64,000 bases of DNA from Anditalea andensis (GTDB lineage Bacteria; Bacteroidota; Bacteroidia; Cytophagales; Cyclobacteriaceae), in the NCBI RefSeq assembly GCF_000714815.1, contig NZ_JMIH01000021.1:62001-126000 (forward strand), read 5' to 3'. Position 1 is the stretch's first letter. Every line of letters begins with the position of its first letter. The notes under the pieces are model-generated. The model was not told the origin of the DNA, made no database searches, and was given only the letters and a program-made list of their open reading frames with translations. Positions 1-8,922 of this stretch are shown one piece after another. Position numbers and translations under genes: made by a program.

Positions 1-3000
1 GCAGGACAACCAAACCATGGATAGAAACAGAAAAGCCTTTTATAAATTCCACGCCGCCCTGATGGAACCCTGGGATGGACCAGCTGCCCTACTTTTTACA
101 GATGGCAAGACTCTGGGTGCAACACTGGACAGGAACGGCCTGCGTCCGCTGAGGTATTTTATTACCAACGATGACCGCCTTATCCTTTCTTCGGAAGCGG
201 GTGCTTTACCCATCAGGGAAGCCTCCATCAGCCAAAAAGGCCGTATCAGTCCAGGCAGAATGCTCCTGGCAGATCTTGATAAGGGAAGAATACAATTTGA
301 TGATGAGGCTAAAGCCGCTGTTTGTGACAATAAGCCCTATGAGGAGTGGATCAATAATGAGCGTTTAAAGCTCCGGCTTATTCCACAGCCGGAAAAACTT
401 CAGTATCCTTATACTACAGATGCCATCAAAAAGAGACAAATGGTTTTTGGGTACACCTCAGAAGAACTGAAAATCATCCTTACCCCAATGGCCCAAACCG
501 GGTATGAACCTTTGGGATCCATGGGAGCAGACACACCATTGGCAGTGCTTTCTACACAAAGTCAGCACATCAGCAATTATTTCAAACAGCTTTTTGCACA
601 GGTGAGTAATCCGCCTATTGACCCTATACGGGAGCGACTGGTCATGTCCTTATTTACCCGGATAGGAGAAAGCTTTAATATACTGACAGAAAGCCCACAG
701 CATACCAAGCAGATCCATATATCCCAGCCGGTATTGCTCAATGAGGACATAGAAAAAATAAGAAATCTGGAAGAAAAGGGGTACAAAGCCAAAACCCTAC
801 AGATCCAGTTTCAGGCTGATCACGCCCCAGGAAGATTGATACAGGCATTGGACGAACTCTGCGCATTGGCAGAGCAGGCCATTTATGATGGGGCGAATGT
901 ACTCATCTTATCTGACAGGCATACTGATGCGGGCAATGCGCCTATCCCATCACTGATAGCCACAGGTGCTGTACACCATCACTTGGTGAAAAGGAAAATA
1001 CGGACAAAGGCTGGTATAGTCGTAGAAGCTGGGGATATTCGAGAAACCCATCATTTCGCAACAGTTATAGGGTATGGCGCCAGTGCTGTAAATCCATATT
1101 TGGCTCTTGAGTCTATACTGGATCTTCAGAAAAAAGGTCTATTGCCTGAATCAATGACCCAGGAACAGCTATTTCACAACTATCAAGAAGCGATAGATAA
1201 GGGTCTGTTAAAAGTGCTATCCAAGATGGGTATCAGTACCCTTCAGTCCTATCAGGCTGCACAGATATTTGAAGCGCTGGGCCTAGGTCCTGAAGTGATC
1301 GAAAAGTGCTTCAAAGGTACCATCAGCCGCATCAGTGGTATCTCCTTTGACCAATTGGCAGAAGAGGTACTGGTCAGGCACAGGGCTGCCTATCAAACTG
1401 ATCAGCCATTACTAGAGGTAGGCGGTGTATACCAGTGGAAAAGGAGAGGAGAAAAGCACCTTTTTAATCCAGAGACCATACATTTACTGCAAAAGTCAAC
1501 GCAGAACAATGACTATAAGTTATATAAAAAGTTTGCACAAAAAATCAATGACCAGTCCAAGGATGCGCTTACGCTAAGAGGCCTTTTTGAATTCAAGAAA
1601 AGCCCTTCTATACCATTGGACGAAGTAGAGCCTATAGAAAATATCCTGAAGAGATTTGCTACAGGAGCAATGTCCTTTGGATCTATATCCCATGAAGCGC
1701 ACAGTACTCTGGCCATTGCGATGAACCGTATAGGTGCCAAAAGCAACAGTGGTGAAGGTGGAGAGGATGAAATCCGTTTTGCTAAAAAGGAAAACGGAGA
1801 CTGGGAACGTTCTACGATCAAGCAGGTAGCTTCCGGAAGGTTTGGTGTGACCAGTAACTACCTTACCAATGCCACAGAGCTTCAGATCAAAATGGCCCAG
1901 GGTGCAAAACCTGGAGAAGGTGGACAACTGCCGGGTCATAAGGTGGATGAATGGATCGGTAAGGTAAGGCATTCTACACCAGGTGTAGGACTGATCTCAC
2001 CTCCCCCCCACCATGACATATATTCTATAGAGGATCTGGCACAGCTGATCTATGACCTGAAAAATGCCAATAGAAAAGCAAGGATCAACGTAAAACTGGT
2101 ATCACAGGCAGGAGTGGGTACGGTGGCAGCAGGGGTAGCTAAAGCCAATGCAGATGTCATACTGATAGCGGGAGCTGATGGTGGTACCGGGGCTTCGCCC
2201 CTGAGTTCCATACGTCATGCTGGACTCCCCTGGGAGCTGGGGCTCTCTGAAGCCCACCAGACCTTGGTGAAGAACAATCTGAGAAACCGGATCGTACTAC
2301 AGACCGACGGACAGCTCAGGACGGGTAGGGATCTGGCCATTGCCACGCTGTTAGGTGCTGAGGAATGGGGCATATCTACTGCCGCACTGGTGGTAGAGGG
2401 CTGTATCATGATGAGAAAATGCCATATGAATACCTGTCCTGTAGGTATCGCTACTCAAAACCCAGAACTTAGAAAACTCTTTACCGGTAATCCCGATCAT
2501 GTGGTCAATTATTTCCGTTTTCTGGCTGAGGACCTAAGAGAGATAATGGCTTGCCTTGGATTCAGGACAATAGATGAAATGGTAGGCCAGAGTACGGTTT
2601 TAAAAGCTGCCACTATACACGGACATGATAAATGGGATAAAGTAGATTTAAGTCCTATCTTCCATAAAGTAGAAGTGCCTGACCATGTAGGTATTTATAA
2701 ACAGATCGATCAGGATTTTGAGCTGAAACATGTCCTGGACCGCGCACTTATTAAAGCTGCCGGCCCTGCACTGGAACAGGCCTGTGAGGTAAAGGCAGAA
2801 TTTACTATAAAGAATGTGGACCGTACCGTAGGTGCCATGCTATCCAATGAAATTTCTAAAATATATGGCAGCGCAGGGTTACCAGAAGATACCATCCAGT
2901 TTGGGTTCCATGGGTCTGCAGGGCAGACATTCGGAGGGTTTCTCACCAAAGGCGTCACATTTACCTTAGAAGGTGAAGCAAATGATTACTTCGGTAAAGG

Positions 3001-3529
3001 GTTATCAGGCGGAAAAATCATCGTATACCCGGATAGAAACGCTCATTTCGATCCAGAGAAGAACATTATACTAGGTAATGTGGCATTTTATGGAGCTACT
3101 TCTGGATCTGCCTATATCAATGGTAAAGGTGGAGAACGATTTGGTGTAAGAAATTCTGGTGTCAAAGCAGTGGTGGAAGGTATCGGTGATCACGGCTGTG
3201 AATACATGACCGGAGGGCAAATGCTTATATTGGGAGAAATAGGAAGAAATTTTGCAGCCGGGATGAGCGGTGGCACTGCCTATATTTATAAAGAGTATGA
3301 ATCGCTGGTCAATCCTGAAATGGTGGATTTAGATCCGCTGGAAGAAGATGATCAGCTGGAAATATATGTTCAGCTCAACAAACATGTAGAATATACCGGT
3401 AGCCGACTGGCCACAGAAATTCTAAAAGACTGGGAAAACAAGAAAAATGCATTTATAAAAGTCTTCCCAAGGGATTATAAAGCTGTGATGAAAAAGAATG
3501 CGTTGGGAAAATCAAAATCATTTGTGTAA
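1..3529 (+). CDS. gltB: Glutamate synthase large subunit, 5' end outside window
   Basis: Large subunit of glutamate synthase, which makes two glutamates from glutamine and 2-oxoglutarate in the cytoplasm. The reading frame is open to the left edge, so the start and the N-terminal catalytic cysteine of the glutaminase domain lie outside. Visible are the end of the amidotransferase domain (HAALMEPWDGPAAL), the central domain, the FMN domain (FATGAMSFGSISHEAHSTL, about 1650-1710), the 3Fe-4S cysteines (C-x5-C-x4-C, 2402-2437) and the C-terminal GXGXG beta-helix. About 1175 codons remain of a family that is usually near 1500. Its stop overlaps the gltD start (TAATG), so the two are coupled. Confidence 0.97.
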   Translation, partial: QDNQTMDRNRKAFYKFHAALMEPWDGPAALLFTDGKTLGATLDRNGLRPLRYFITNDDRLILSSEAGALPIREASISQKGRISPGRMLLADLDKGRIQFDDEAKAAVCDNKPYEEWINNERLKLRLIPQPEKLQYPYTTDAIKKRQMVFGYTSEELKIILTPMAQTGYEPLGSMGADTPLAVLSTQSQHISNYFKQLFAQVSNPPIDPIRERLVMSLFTRIGESFNILTESPQHTKQIHISQPVLLNEDIEKIRNLEEKGYKAKTLQIQFQADHAPGRLIQALDELCALAEQAIYDGANVLILSDRHTDAGNAPIPSLIATGAVHHHLVKRKIRTKAGIVVEAGDIRETHHFATVIGYGASAVNPYLALESILDLQKKGLLPESMTQEQLFHNYQEAIDKGLLKVLSKMGISTLQSYQAAQIFEALGLGPEVIEKCFKGTISRISGISFDQLAEEVLVRHRAAYQTDQPLLEVGGVYQWKRRGEKHLFNPETIHLLQKSTQNNDYKLYKKFAQKINDQSKDALTLRGLFEFKKSPSIPLDEVEPIENILKRFATGAMSFGSISHEAHSTLAIAMNRIGAKSNSGEGGEDEIRFAKKENGDWERSTIKQVASGRFGVTSNYLTNATELQIKMAQGAKPGEGGQLPGHKVDEWIGKVRHSTPGVGLISPPPHHDIYSIEDLAQLIYDLKNANRKARINVKLVSQAGVGTVAAGVAKANADVILIAGADGGTGASPLSSIRHAGLPWELGLSEAHQTLVKNNLRNRIVLQTDGQLRTGRDLAIATLLGAEEWGISTAALVVEGCIMMRKCHMNTCPVGIATQNPELRKLFTGNPDHVVNYFRFLAEDLREIMACLGFRTIDEMVGQSTVLKAATIHGHDKWDKVDLSPIFHKVEVPDHVGIYKQIDQDFELKHVLDRALIKAAGPALEQACEVKAEFTIKNVDRTVGAMLSNEISKIYGSAGLPEDTIQFGFHGSAGQTFGGFLTKGVTFTLEGEANDYFGKGLSGGKIIVYPDRNAHFDPEKNIILGNVAFYGATSGSAYINGKGGERFGVRNSGVKAVVEGIGDHGCEYMTGGQMLILGEIGRNFAAGMSGGTAYIYKEYESLVNPEMVDLDPLEEDDQLEIYVQLNKHVEYTGSRLATEILKDWENKKNAFIKVFPRDYKAVMKKNALGKSKSFV

Positions 3530-5001
3530 TGGGAGAAAAAGAAGGATTCTTAAAATATAAAAGAGAGACGCCAGAAACCAGGGGCGTGGAAGAAAGAATA
3601 AATGACTTTAATGAAATCTACAAACCTATAGATGAGCAAAAGTTAAACCAACAGGCAGCCAGATGCATGGATTGCGGTATCCCGTTCTGTCATCAGGGGT
3701 GTCCATTGGGTAATATCATACCTGAATTTAATGAGGCAGTATATCAGAATAATTGGGAAGAAGCGTATTTTATTTTAAGAAGTACAAATAATTTTCCTGA
3801 ATTCACTGGGCGGATCTGTCCCGCACCATGCGAATCCAGTTGTGTACTGGGCATCAATAAAGACCCTGTCACTATAGAGCTGATAGAAAAGAGCATAGCG
3901 GAGAAAGCATATGAACTAGGAATAGCACAGCCTAATACCCCAAACGTAAGAAGCGGTAAGAATGTGGCGGTAATAGGTTCAGGTCCGGCTGGACTGGCCG
4001 CAGCAGACCAACTAAACCAAGCGGGTCATAAAGTGACCGTTTTTGAAAAAAATAAGCGGGTAGGAGGTTTATTGCGCTATGGTATACCAGATTTCAAATT
4101 AGAAAAATGGGTCATCGATCGGAGGACGGAGATTATGGATAGAGAAGGGGTGGTCTTTACTACAGGATCTGAGATAGGAATAAATATAAAAGCAGATAAT
4201 ATTCTTCAAAATTTCGATGCTGTGGTACTATCTACTGGTGCCGAGCAGCCCAGGGAACTAAGAATCAATGGGCATGACCTTCCGGGAGTACATTTTGCCA
4301 TGGAATTTCTGGGATATCAAAACAGGGTGGTCAATGGAGAATTAGCGGCCAACCCTATACATGCAAAGGGAAAGCATGTCATCGTCATAGGCGGGGGTGA
4401 TACGGGTAGTGACTGCATAGGTACTTCACGAAGACATGGGGCTGCTTCAGTTACCCAACTGGAGCTGCTGCCCAAACCTCCTACACAGCGCACCCAGTTA
4501 AACCCATGGCCAGAGTGGCCTATGACCATCCGTACGTCAAGCTCCCATGAGGAAGGTGCCGAAAGGGTCTGGTCCGTGATGACAAAAGGATTCATTTCAG
4601 ATGAACAAGGAAAAGTATGTGGCCTTGAAATCGTCAATATAGAATGGAAAGAACTCGAAGGTGTGATGAAATTTGAAGAAATAGAAGGGACTTCCCGTGT
4701 ACTGCCATGTGATTTGGCATTTTTGGCCATTGGGTATTCCGGACCAAAAAGGAACGGCCTTCTGGAAGCATTTGGTGTAGAGCTGATGGAAAACGGTTTA
4801 CCGAAATCCAGGGCATTTAAAAGTAGCAATCCAAAAGTGTTTTTGGCAGGTGATATGAGAAGAGGACAGTCATTGGTGGTATGGGCCATTTCCGAAGGCC
4901 GAGAAGCTGCTGTTCAGGTAGACGAATACCTAAAAGGTTATAGCCTGCTACAGCAAAAAGATGAATCCTATCTTGAATACGGTAAATTAAAAGAGTTTTA
5001 A
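3529..5001 (+). CDS. gltD: Glutamate synthase small subunit
   Basis: Small subunit of glutamate synthase (490 aa). It takes electrons from NAD(P)H and passes them through FAD and iron-sulfur clusters to the large subunit. The N-terminus has the cluster-binding cysteines C46, C49, C54 and C58 and a second group at C97, C101 and C105. The FAD-binding glycine motif VIGSGPAGLAAA is at about 148-159, the NAD(P)H motif VIGGGDTGSD near 286-295, and the C-terminal FAD contact is AGDMRRGQSLVVWAI. It starts inside the gltB stop codon, so both subunits are probably made in fixed ratio. Confidence 0.97.
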   Translation: MGEKEGFLKYKRETPETRGVEERINDFNEIYKPIDEQKLNQQAARCMDCGIPFCHQGCPLGNIIPEFNEAVYQNNWEEAYFILRSTNNFPEFTGRICPAPCESSCVLGINKDPVTIELIEKSIAEKAYELGIAQPNTPNVRSGKNVAVIGSGPAGLAAADQLNQAGHKVTVFEKNKRVGGLLRYGIPDFKLEKWVIDRRTEIMDREGVVFTTGSEIGINIKADNILQNFDAVVLSTGAEQPRELRINGHDLPGVHFAMEFLGYQNRVVNGELAANPIHAKGKHVIVIGGGDTGSDCIGTSRRHGAASVTQLELLPKPPTQRTQLNPWPEWPMTIRTSSSHEEGAERVWSVMTKGFISDEQGKVCGLEIVNIEWKELEGVMKFEEIEGTSRVLPCDLAFLAIGYSGPKRNGLLEAFGVELMENGLPKSRAFKSSNPKVFLAGDMRRGQSLVVWAISEGREAAVQVDEYLKGYSLLQQKDESYLEYGKLKEF

Positions 5002-5296
5002 TTAAAATTTATACCTCAATAACCTGACACTGAAATAGTTTAAAAGCATGTAAGATAGGTACCCAATTTATATTAAGGGGAAGGCCATTAATATCGCTTA
5101 AATCCACCTGATACAATTGGTTTTAATGCAAAACCAGGTACCAAACCTATACTTTTATTCTCTTCGGAGTCAGGTTAAATTGTTCTCTATGATTTACTTT
5201 AAAAAGGTAAAAAATATTGTACAATTTTTCGGATGATGATTTTATAAGCATGCTTAAGTGTTGGTCGGCCATTTTAAGCGCTCCAGCTAAAGAGGG
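5002..5296. other. Intergenic spacer between gltD and the arsenosugar-type genes
   Basis: About 295 bases, AT-rich, between the end of gltD and the end of a convergent minus-strand gene. I saw no reading frame of note, no strong hairpin with a T tract and no RNA gene. Confidence 0.5.
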
Positions 5297-5896
5297 TCAG
5301 GTAAGATTAAATAATTCCATCAGTACTCCCAGATCTTCTTTGGTATCCACATCGCGCAGTGTAGGCAAAATATGAATATTTAACCCAAATGAATGGGCAT
5401 CATGTATGGTCAGTCCATATACAGAAGAGGTACTCCAGGGCTTGTTCCGAAATAAAAAAGTATAGTTTTTTTTCATTCCCAATAAATAATATCCCCCGTC
5501 AGCAGCTGGTCCTATTGCCATATCATGGTTGGACAAAGCATCAAAACCCTGATTGATGATCTCATGATCTAACTCAAAGCAATCTGAGCCTATGATCAGC
5601 ACCTCCTGATATCCACAGTTAAAAACTTCATTAAAGGCTGTCTCTATTCTGACACCCAGATCGCCCTCCGCCTGATGGGCCAAAAAATAGCGGGGAAGCG
5701 CTACATAATTTTCGTTGATCCCATTCTGAAAATAGACAAAGATATCAGCATTGACTTTTTGGACCTGCTGGTGGGTATGGGCCAGCAAGAAAATATAAAT
5801 CTCAGCCGCCTTTTCATAGCCGATATCTTTGGCAAGGCGGGTTTTCACATTTCCTGGTACAGGATTCTTCTGAAAAACAATTAATGCTCTTTTCAT
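5297..5896 (-). CDS. TIGR04282-type (DUF2064) glycosyltransferase
   Basis: 199 aa, matching the family called rSAM/selenodomain-associated transferase 1 (TIGR04282), a nucleotide-diphospho-sugar transferase fold. The N-terminus ALIVFQKNPVPGNVKTRLAK is the usual nucleotide-binding start. The acidic motif IIGSDCFELD and the GPAADGGYYLLGMK stretch are typical of the family, and length is normal. The start overlaps the end of the radical SAM gene by 4 bases (ATGA), so they are translated together. By context it may attach or handle the sugar part in arsenosugar synthesis. That role is inferred from gene association. Confidence 0.85.
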   Translation of the reverse strand: MKRALIVFQKNPVPGNVKTRLAKDIGYEKAAEIYIFLLAHTHQQVQKVNADIFVYFQNGINENYVALPRYFLAHQAEGDLGVRIETAFNEVFNCGYQEVLIIGSDCFELDHEIINQGFDALSNHDMAIGPAADGGYYLLGMKKNYTFLFRNKPWSTSSVYGLTIHDAHSFGLNIHILPTLRDVDTKEDLGVLMELFNLT

Positions 5897-6942
5897 CCAC
5901 TTATGGCCCCTCCACAGCTGCTACCTGCTCCTGCTGTACAGCCAAAGCAATGATTATTGGTGACTATGTTACGGATATTGAAGGTTTCTCTTCTAAAGTT
6001 GTTGAGGTGAGGATCCGGTATATCAAGTTTTAAATCCAGCATTTGATTAAAATCACAATCGTATAAAAATCCATCCCAGCCCACAGAAATGGTATTTCTG
6101 CACATGACATTGTGAGCGGCTGTGGGGTTGAACCTTTCTATAAGTTTTTCCATATACGCTTCATAATTATCACTTTTGACCAGGTAATCCAAAAATCTGC
6201 TGATCGGTAGATTAGTGATGGTGAAAAGTTCATTAAAATAAATACCATATTTATCCCTTAACTTTTTCTGAAATTGAAGCTTTAGATCCCTTTCATTCGG
6301 AGGAAGAAAGGCACCTGAGGGATTATACACTAAATTTAGTATTAAACCTGACTGTTCCATTCCATAACCTACCGCATTCAATTTTTTAAGTGCATGGATC
6401 GATTTTTCAAATACTCCCTCCCCTCGCTGAGAATCAGTTTTAACAGCGGTGAAGTATGGAAGGGAAGAAACCACTTCCACCTTATGTTTTTTAAAAAAAT
6501 CAGGCAAATCATGAAATCTGGGATTGGCTACTATAATAGTAAGGTTACACCTGACAATGATTTTTTTGCCCAAGCCACTGAGCTTTTCTACCAAGTATCT
6601 GAAATCAGGGTTCATCTCGGGAGCTCCACCGGTAAGGTCAACGGTATGAGCACCACTTTCCTCTATAGCATTCAGACAGGCATCCATCGTTTCACGGGTC
6701 ATTATTTCCTTACGGTCAGGCCCTGCATCCACATGACAGTGTTTACATACCTGATTGCACATCTTACCCAGGTTGATCTGGAAGATTTCTATGCCAGTAG
6801 GTTTTAATGGATAAAGGTCTATTTCATTCAGTTTATCCTGGAAACTTGTGAAGCCATATCCATTAATGGGGGTATTTTCTAAAAATTGGATTTGGAGCGG
6901 TCCTTTAGCCAACGCCTGTCCTTCTGCTTCCAGTGATTTCAT
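5893..6942 (-). CDS. arsS: ArsS-like radical SAM protein (arsenosugar type)
   Basis: 349 aa radical SAM enzyme of the ArsS/DUF3641 type, thought to transfer the 5'-deoxyadenosyl group to dimethylarsenite as the first step of arsenosugar synthesis. The 4Fe-4S motif is C62-x3-C66-x2-C69 (MCNQVCKHCH). The C-terminal region ends with C332, C335 and C343 in HCFGCTAGAGSSCGG. In some relatives the last of these is selenocysteine, hence the older name selenodomain; here it is an ordinary cysteine codon. It sits upstream of the TIGR04282 gene with a 4-base overlap. The symbol is given by family likeness, and function in this organism is not shown. Confidence 0.88.
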   Translation of the reverse strand: MKSLEAEGQALAKGPLQIQFLENTPINGYGFTSFQDKLNEIDLYPLKPTGIEIFQINLGKMCNQVCKHCHVDAGPDRKEIMTRETMDACLNAIEESGAHTVDLTGGAPEMNPDFRYLVEKLSGLGKKIIVRCNLTIIVANPRFHDLPDFFKKHKVEVVSSLPYFTAVKTDSQRGEGVFEKSIHALKKLNAVGYGMEQSGLILNLVYNPSGAFLPPNERDLKLQFQKKLRDKYGIYFNELFTITNLPISRFLDYLVKSDNYEAYMEKLIERFNPTAAHNVMCRNTISVGWDGFLYDCDFNQMLDLKLDIPDPHLNNFRRETFNIRNIVTNNHCFGCTAGAGSSCGGAISG

Positions 6943-7129
6943 GTGCTTATATTTTATCTTTAACGATCAGGCCTTCCTACGGAAGAAAGTCATCATCTTA
7001 CATTGTTCCGATCTCCACCCGTATCAGGGTTTCTTCGGCACACCCCAATGCGTGAAACCTTTCATAAGCCTGTGTGCAATTCAGCTATGGTTTAAATTTT
7101 AATATTAACCGCACCTCCTATAGGTTTGT

Positions 7130-7462
7130 TCACATACTTAGGTCCTTTACTTTATTCATCATCTGTACGCCATGGACTAAAGTAGATCCGCTGCGGATAG
7201 CGGCTGCCACATGGACTGCTTCCATCATTTGTTCTTCGTCACATCCCTTTTCCAGCGTATCGGTAGTATAAGCATCAATGCAATAGGGACATTGTAAAGT
7301 ATGGGCCACGGCTAAAGCAATCAGCGATTTTTCCCTGGCCGTAAGGGCACCATCCTTAAAAGTCTCTCCGTAGTAATCGAAAAACTTCTCGGCCAAGCCT
7401 TTTTGAAATTCTCCGATATTTCCGAATTTTTTTAGATCTTGTGGATTATAGTATGTTTTCAT
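7130..7462 (-). CDS. AhpD-like protein associated with arsenosugar synthesis
   Basis: 110 aa carboxymuconolactone decarboxylase/AhpD-like protein. It carries the redox pair C58-x2-C61 in LQCPYCIDAYT, the motif of alkylhydroperoxidase-like proteins. It fits the small family known as arsenosugar biosynthesis-associated peroxidase-like proteins (TIGR04169). It lies 187 bases upstream of the ArsS-like gene on the same strand, so it may share the transcript. A thiol redox or protective role is inferred. No arsenite methyltransferase gene (arsM) is adjacent. Confidence 0.85.
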   Translation of the reverse strand: MKTYYNPQDLKKFGNIGEFQKGLAEKFFDYYGETFKDGALTAREKSLIALAVAHTLQCPYCIDAYTTDTLEKGCDEEQMMEAVHVAAAIRSGSTLVHGVQMMNKVKDLSM

Positions 7463-7718
7463 CTGTTTATAATTTGTTTTTTAAAGGTCAGCACTTATCC
7501 CGTACCGGAAGTAAGGGTGAAATCTCGTATGGTATCACACTACCATTGTATATCGTTTACCTCACGCTCGATCTAATATTTTTATCCAAGGTTATAGCTT
7601 TTACTGTACAGAAAAGGCACCACGCTACACTACACCATCATCACACTCTATTTTAAATCTTGGATTATTAAGTTTTAAATACCAATATAGTTAATAGTAA
7701 GGTGAATTAAAGATAATT

Positions 7719-7752
7719 TAAAAAAAATGGGTAGACCAAAGATCTACCCATT
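7719..7752 (-). terminator. Rho-independent terminator of the Spy-like gene
   Basis: A perfect 10-bp stem (AATGGGTAGA at 7726-7735, TCTACCCATT at 7743-7752) with a 7-base loop. On the minus strand it is followed by a run of T (the A run at 7719-7727). It lies 86 bases past the stop of the minus-strand gene at 7838. Confidence 0.85.
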
Positions 7753-7756
7753 GATA

Positions 7757-7773
7757 AGTTCCTTTCGGGAACT
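7757..7773 (-). other. Second hairpin beside the terminator
   Basis: A 6-bp stem (AGTTCC and GGAACT) around a 5-base loop, just upstream of the main terminator on the minus-strand transcript. It may strengthen termination or protect the 3' end. Confidence 0.45.
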
Positions 7774-7837
7774 AATCTACTAACCACTTTAACCACTATA
7801 CAATAACTAATTGATCTTCAAATACAACTACAAAGTG

Positions 7838-8305
7838 TTATAGATTGTTAGACCTATTTCGTTTTAATTTTTGACCACCTTTAATATTTTTATCATTTTG
7901 GTCCTTCATTTTATGCTGACTTCCTCTGGCATCACGGTACTTCTGCATTCTCTCCCGGTCTTCATTTCTGATTTCCTGCCACTTTTGCCTTTGCTCTAGG
8001 GTCAATACATTTTCCACTTCCTCCTGCTGTTCTTTGCGGACCAGATCCATAGCCGCTCTTCTTTCTTTCATTTCTTCGCGTTGCCTATCCCGTTTTTCTT
8101 CCATGGTTTTGGCTCTTTCCAGATGGATTTCATATATCTGTGATTTTTGTTCTTCGGTAAGATCCAGTTGGTCTGAGAGTCTTTCGGCCCGCATCTCGGC
8201 TCTTTGTTCCGGACTGACTTTATCCTTGCCTCTATTTCTCTGCTGTGCATCTGTATTAAAACTCACTACGGCAAATATGGCGGCACTCATGATTAAATTT
8301 TTCAT
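7838..8305 (-). CDS. Spy/CpxP-like periplasmic protein
   Basis: 155 aa with an N-terminal signal peptide (about residues 1-20, ending NTDAQ). The rest is highly charged, helical and rich in Glu, Arg, Lys and Gln. The segment LSDQLDLTEEQKSQIYEI and the later VLTLEQRQKWQEI are the paired LTxxQ-type motifs of the Spy/CpxP superfamily of periplasmic helical proteins, which act as chaperones or metal- and stress-sensing partners. It stands alone with its own terminator. Exact role unknown. Confidence 0.75.
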   Translation of the reverse strand: MKNLIMSAAIFAVVSFNTDAQQRNRGKDKVSPEQRAEMRAERLSDQLDLTEEQKSQIYEIHLERAKTMEEKRDRQREEMKERRAAMDLVRKEQQEEVENVLTLEQRQKWQEIRNEDRERMQKYRDARGSQHKMKDQNDKNIKGGQKLKRNRSNNL

Positions 8306-8436
8306 CTTTTGTTTTATTTGGTTACAGTGATTAGACCCGGGTACTGTAGCCAGGTTTAACCTACCATTCCCATTAAATTGTTAACAAATCTTAATTACCC
8401 TTTGCCTCTGATTTATATTTTTAATAAATTATAGCT

Positions 8437-8886
8437 ATGAATGAGATACTCTACTTTGCTTATGCCAGTAATTTGGATGAAGCAACTTTTGAAAAAAATT
8501 TGGGTGAGAAATCGAAGAAAAAAGGATTGGGTATACTACCCGGTCATGGTTTTCGGTTTAATGTCTTATATAAAGACGGATTTGCACGGGCAAACATCGT
8601 ACCTAGCCCGAGGGAAATGGTCTATGGAACACTTTACCATATCAATGAAACTACGCGCAAGTATTTTATAAATAGTGAACAGGGTTATGACTTCATAGAG
8701 GTGCAGGTTTCCACCAAGAGCGGTCCGGTATCTGCTTTTACCTTTATGAACGCTGATATTAAGGACAATATTTTCCCAAAGGAAGACTATCTTAATACCA
8801 TTATCGAAGGAGGTATACGCCAGGGCTTACCAAATGAATATTTGGAAAATATCATGAACCGTGGGGGAGCCAGAAATATAGGATAA
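8437..8886 (+). CDS. Gamma-glutamylcyclotransferase-like protein
   Basis: 149 aa protein of the GGCT/AIG2-like fold. The N-terminal FAYASNL equals the YGSN substrate-binding loop, MVYGTLYHIN is the conserved VxGxLY strand, and E81 in NSEQGYDFIEV sits where the catalytic glutamate is expected. Known members turn gamma-glutamyl amino acids into 5-oxoproline, or act on related amide substrates; the substrate here cannot be told. It is convergent with the NDH-2 gene. Confidence 0.8.
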   Translation: MNEILYFAYASNLDEATFEKNLGEKSKKKGLGILPGHGFRFNVLYKDGFARANIVPSPREMVYGTLYHINETTRKYFINSEQGYDFIEVQVSTKSGPVSAFTFMNADIKDNIFPKEDYLNTIIEGGIRQGLPNEYLENIMNRGGARNIG

Positions 8887-8898
8887 CTGAATAAGTGG

Positions 8899-8922
8899 GA
8901 AGATAGGTTATTCCTTATCTTC
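8899..8922. terminator. Hairpin between convergent genes
   Basis: A 7-bp stem (GAAGATA and TATCTTC) with a 10-base loop lies between the cyclotransferase-like gene and NDH-2 and covers the last codons of NDH-2. There is no long T run, so termination is only likely. Confidence 0.35.

Larger units (their letters stand above)
7463..7837. other. Intergenic region with possible regulatory hairpins
   Basis: 375 bases between the AhpD-like gene and the Spy-like gene, both on the minus strand. The right part holds a clear terminator and a second hairpin (separate entries). Near 7529-7549 an imperfect inverted repeat (ATGGT then ACCAT) could be an operator upstream of the arsenosugar-type genes. No reading frame was supported. 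Confidence 0.35.

Noticed and set aside
1574-1972. Long antisense frames inside gltB and other genes
   Set aside because: They mirror the codon pattern of the real gene, have no family-like text and no start context.
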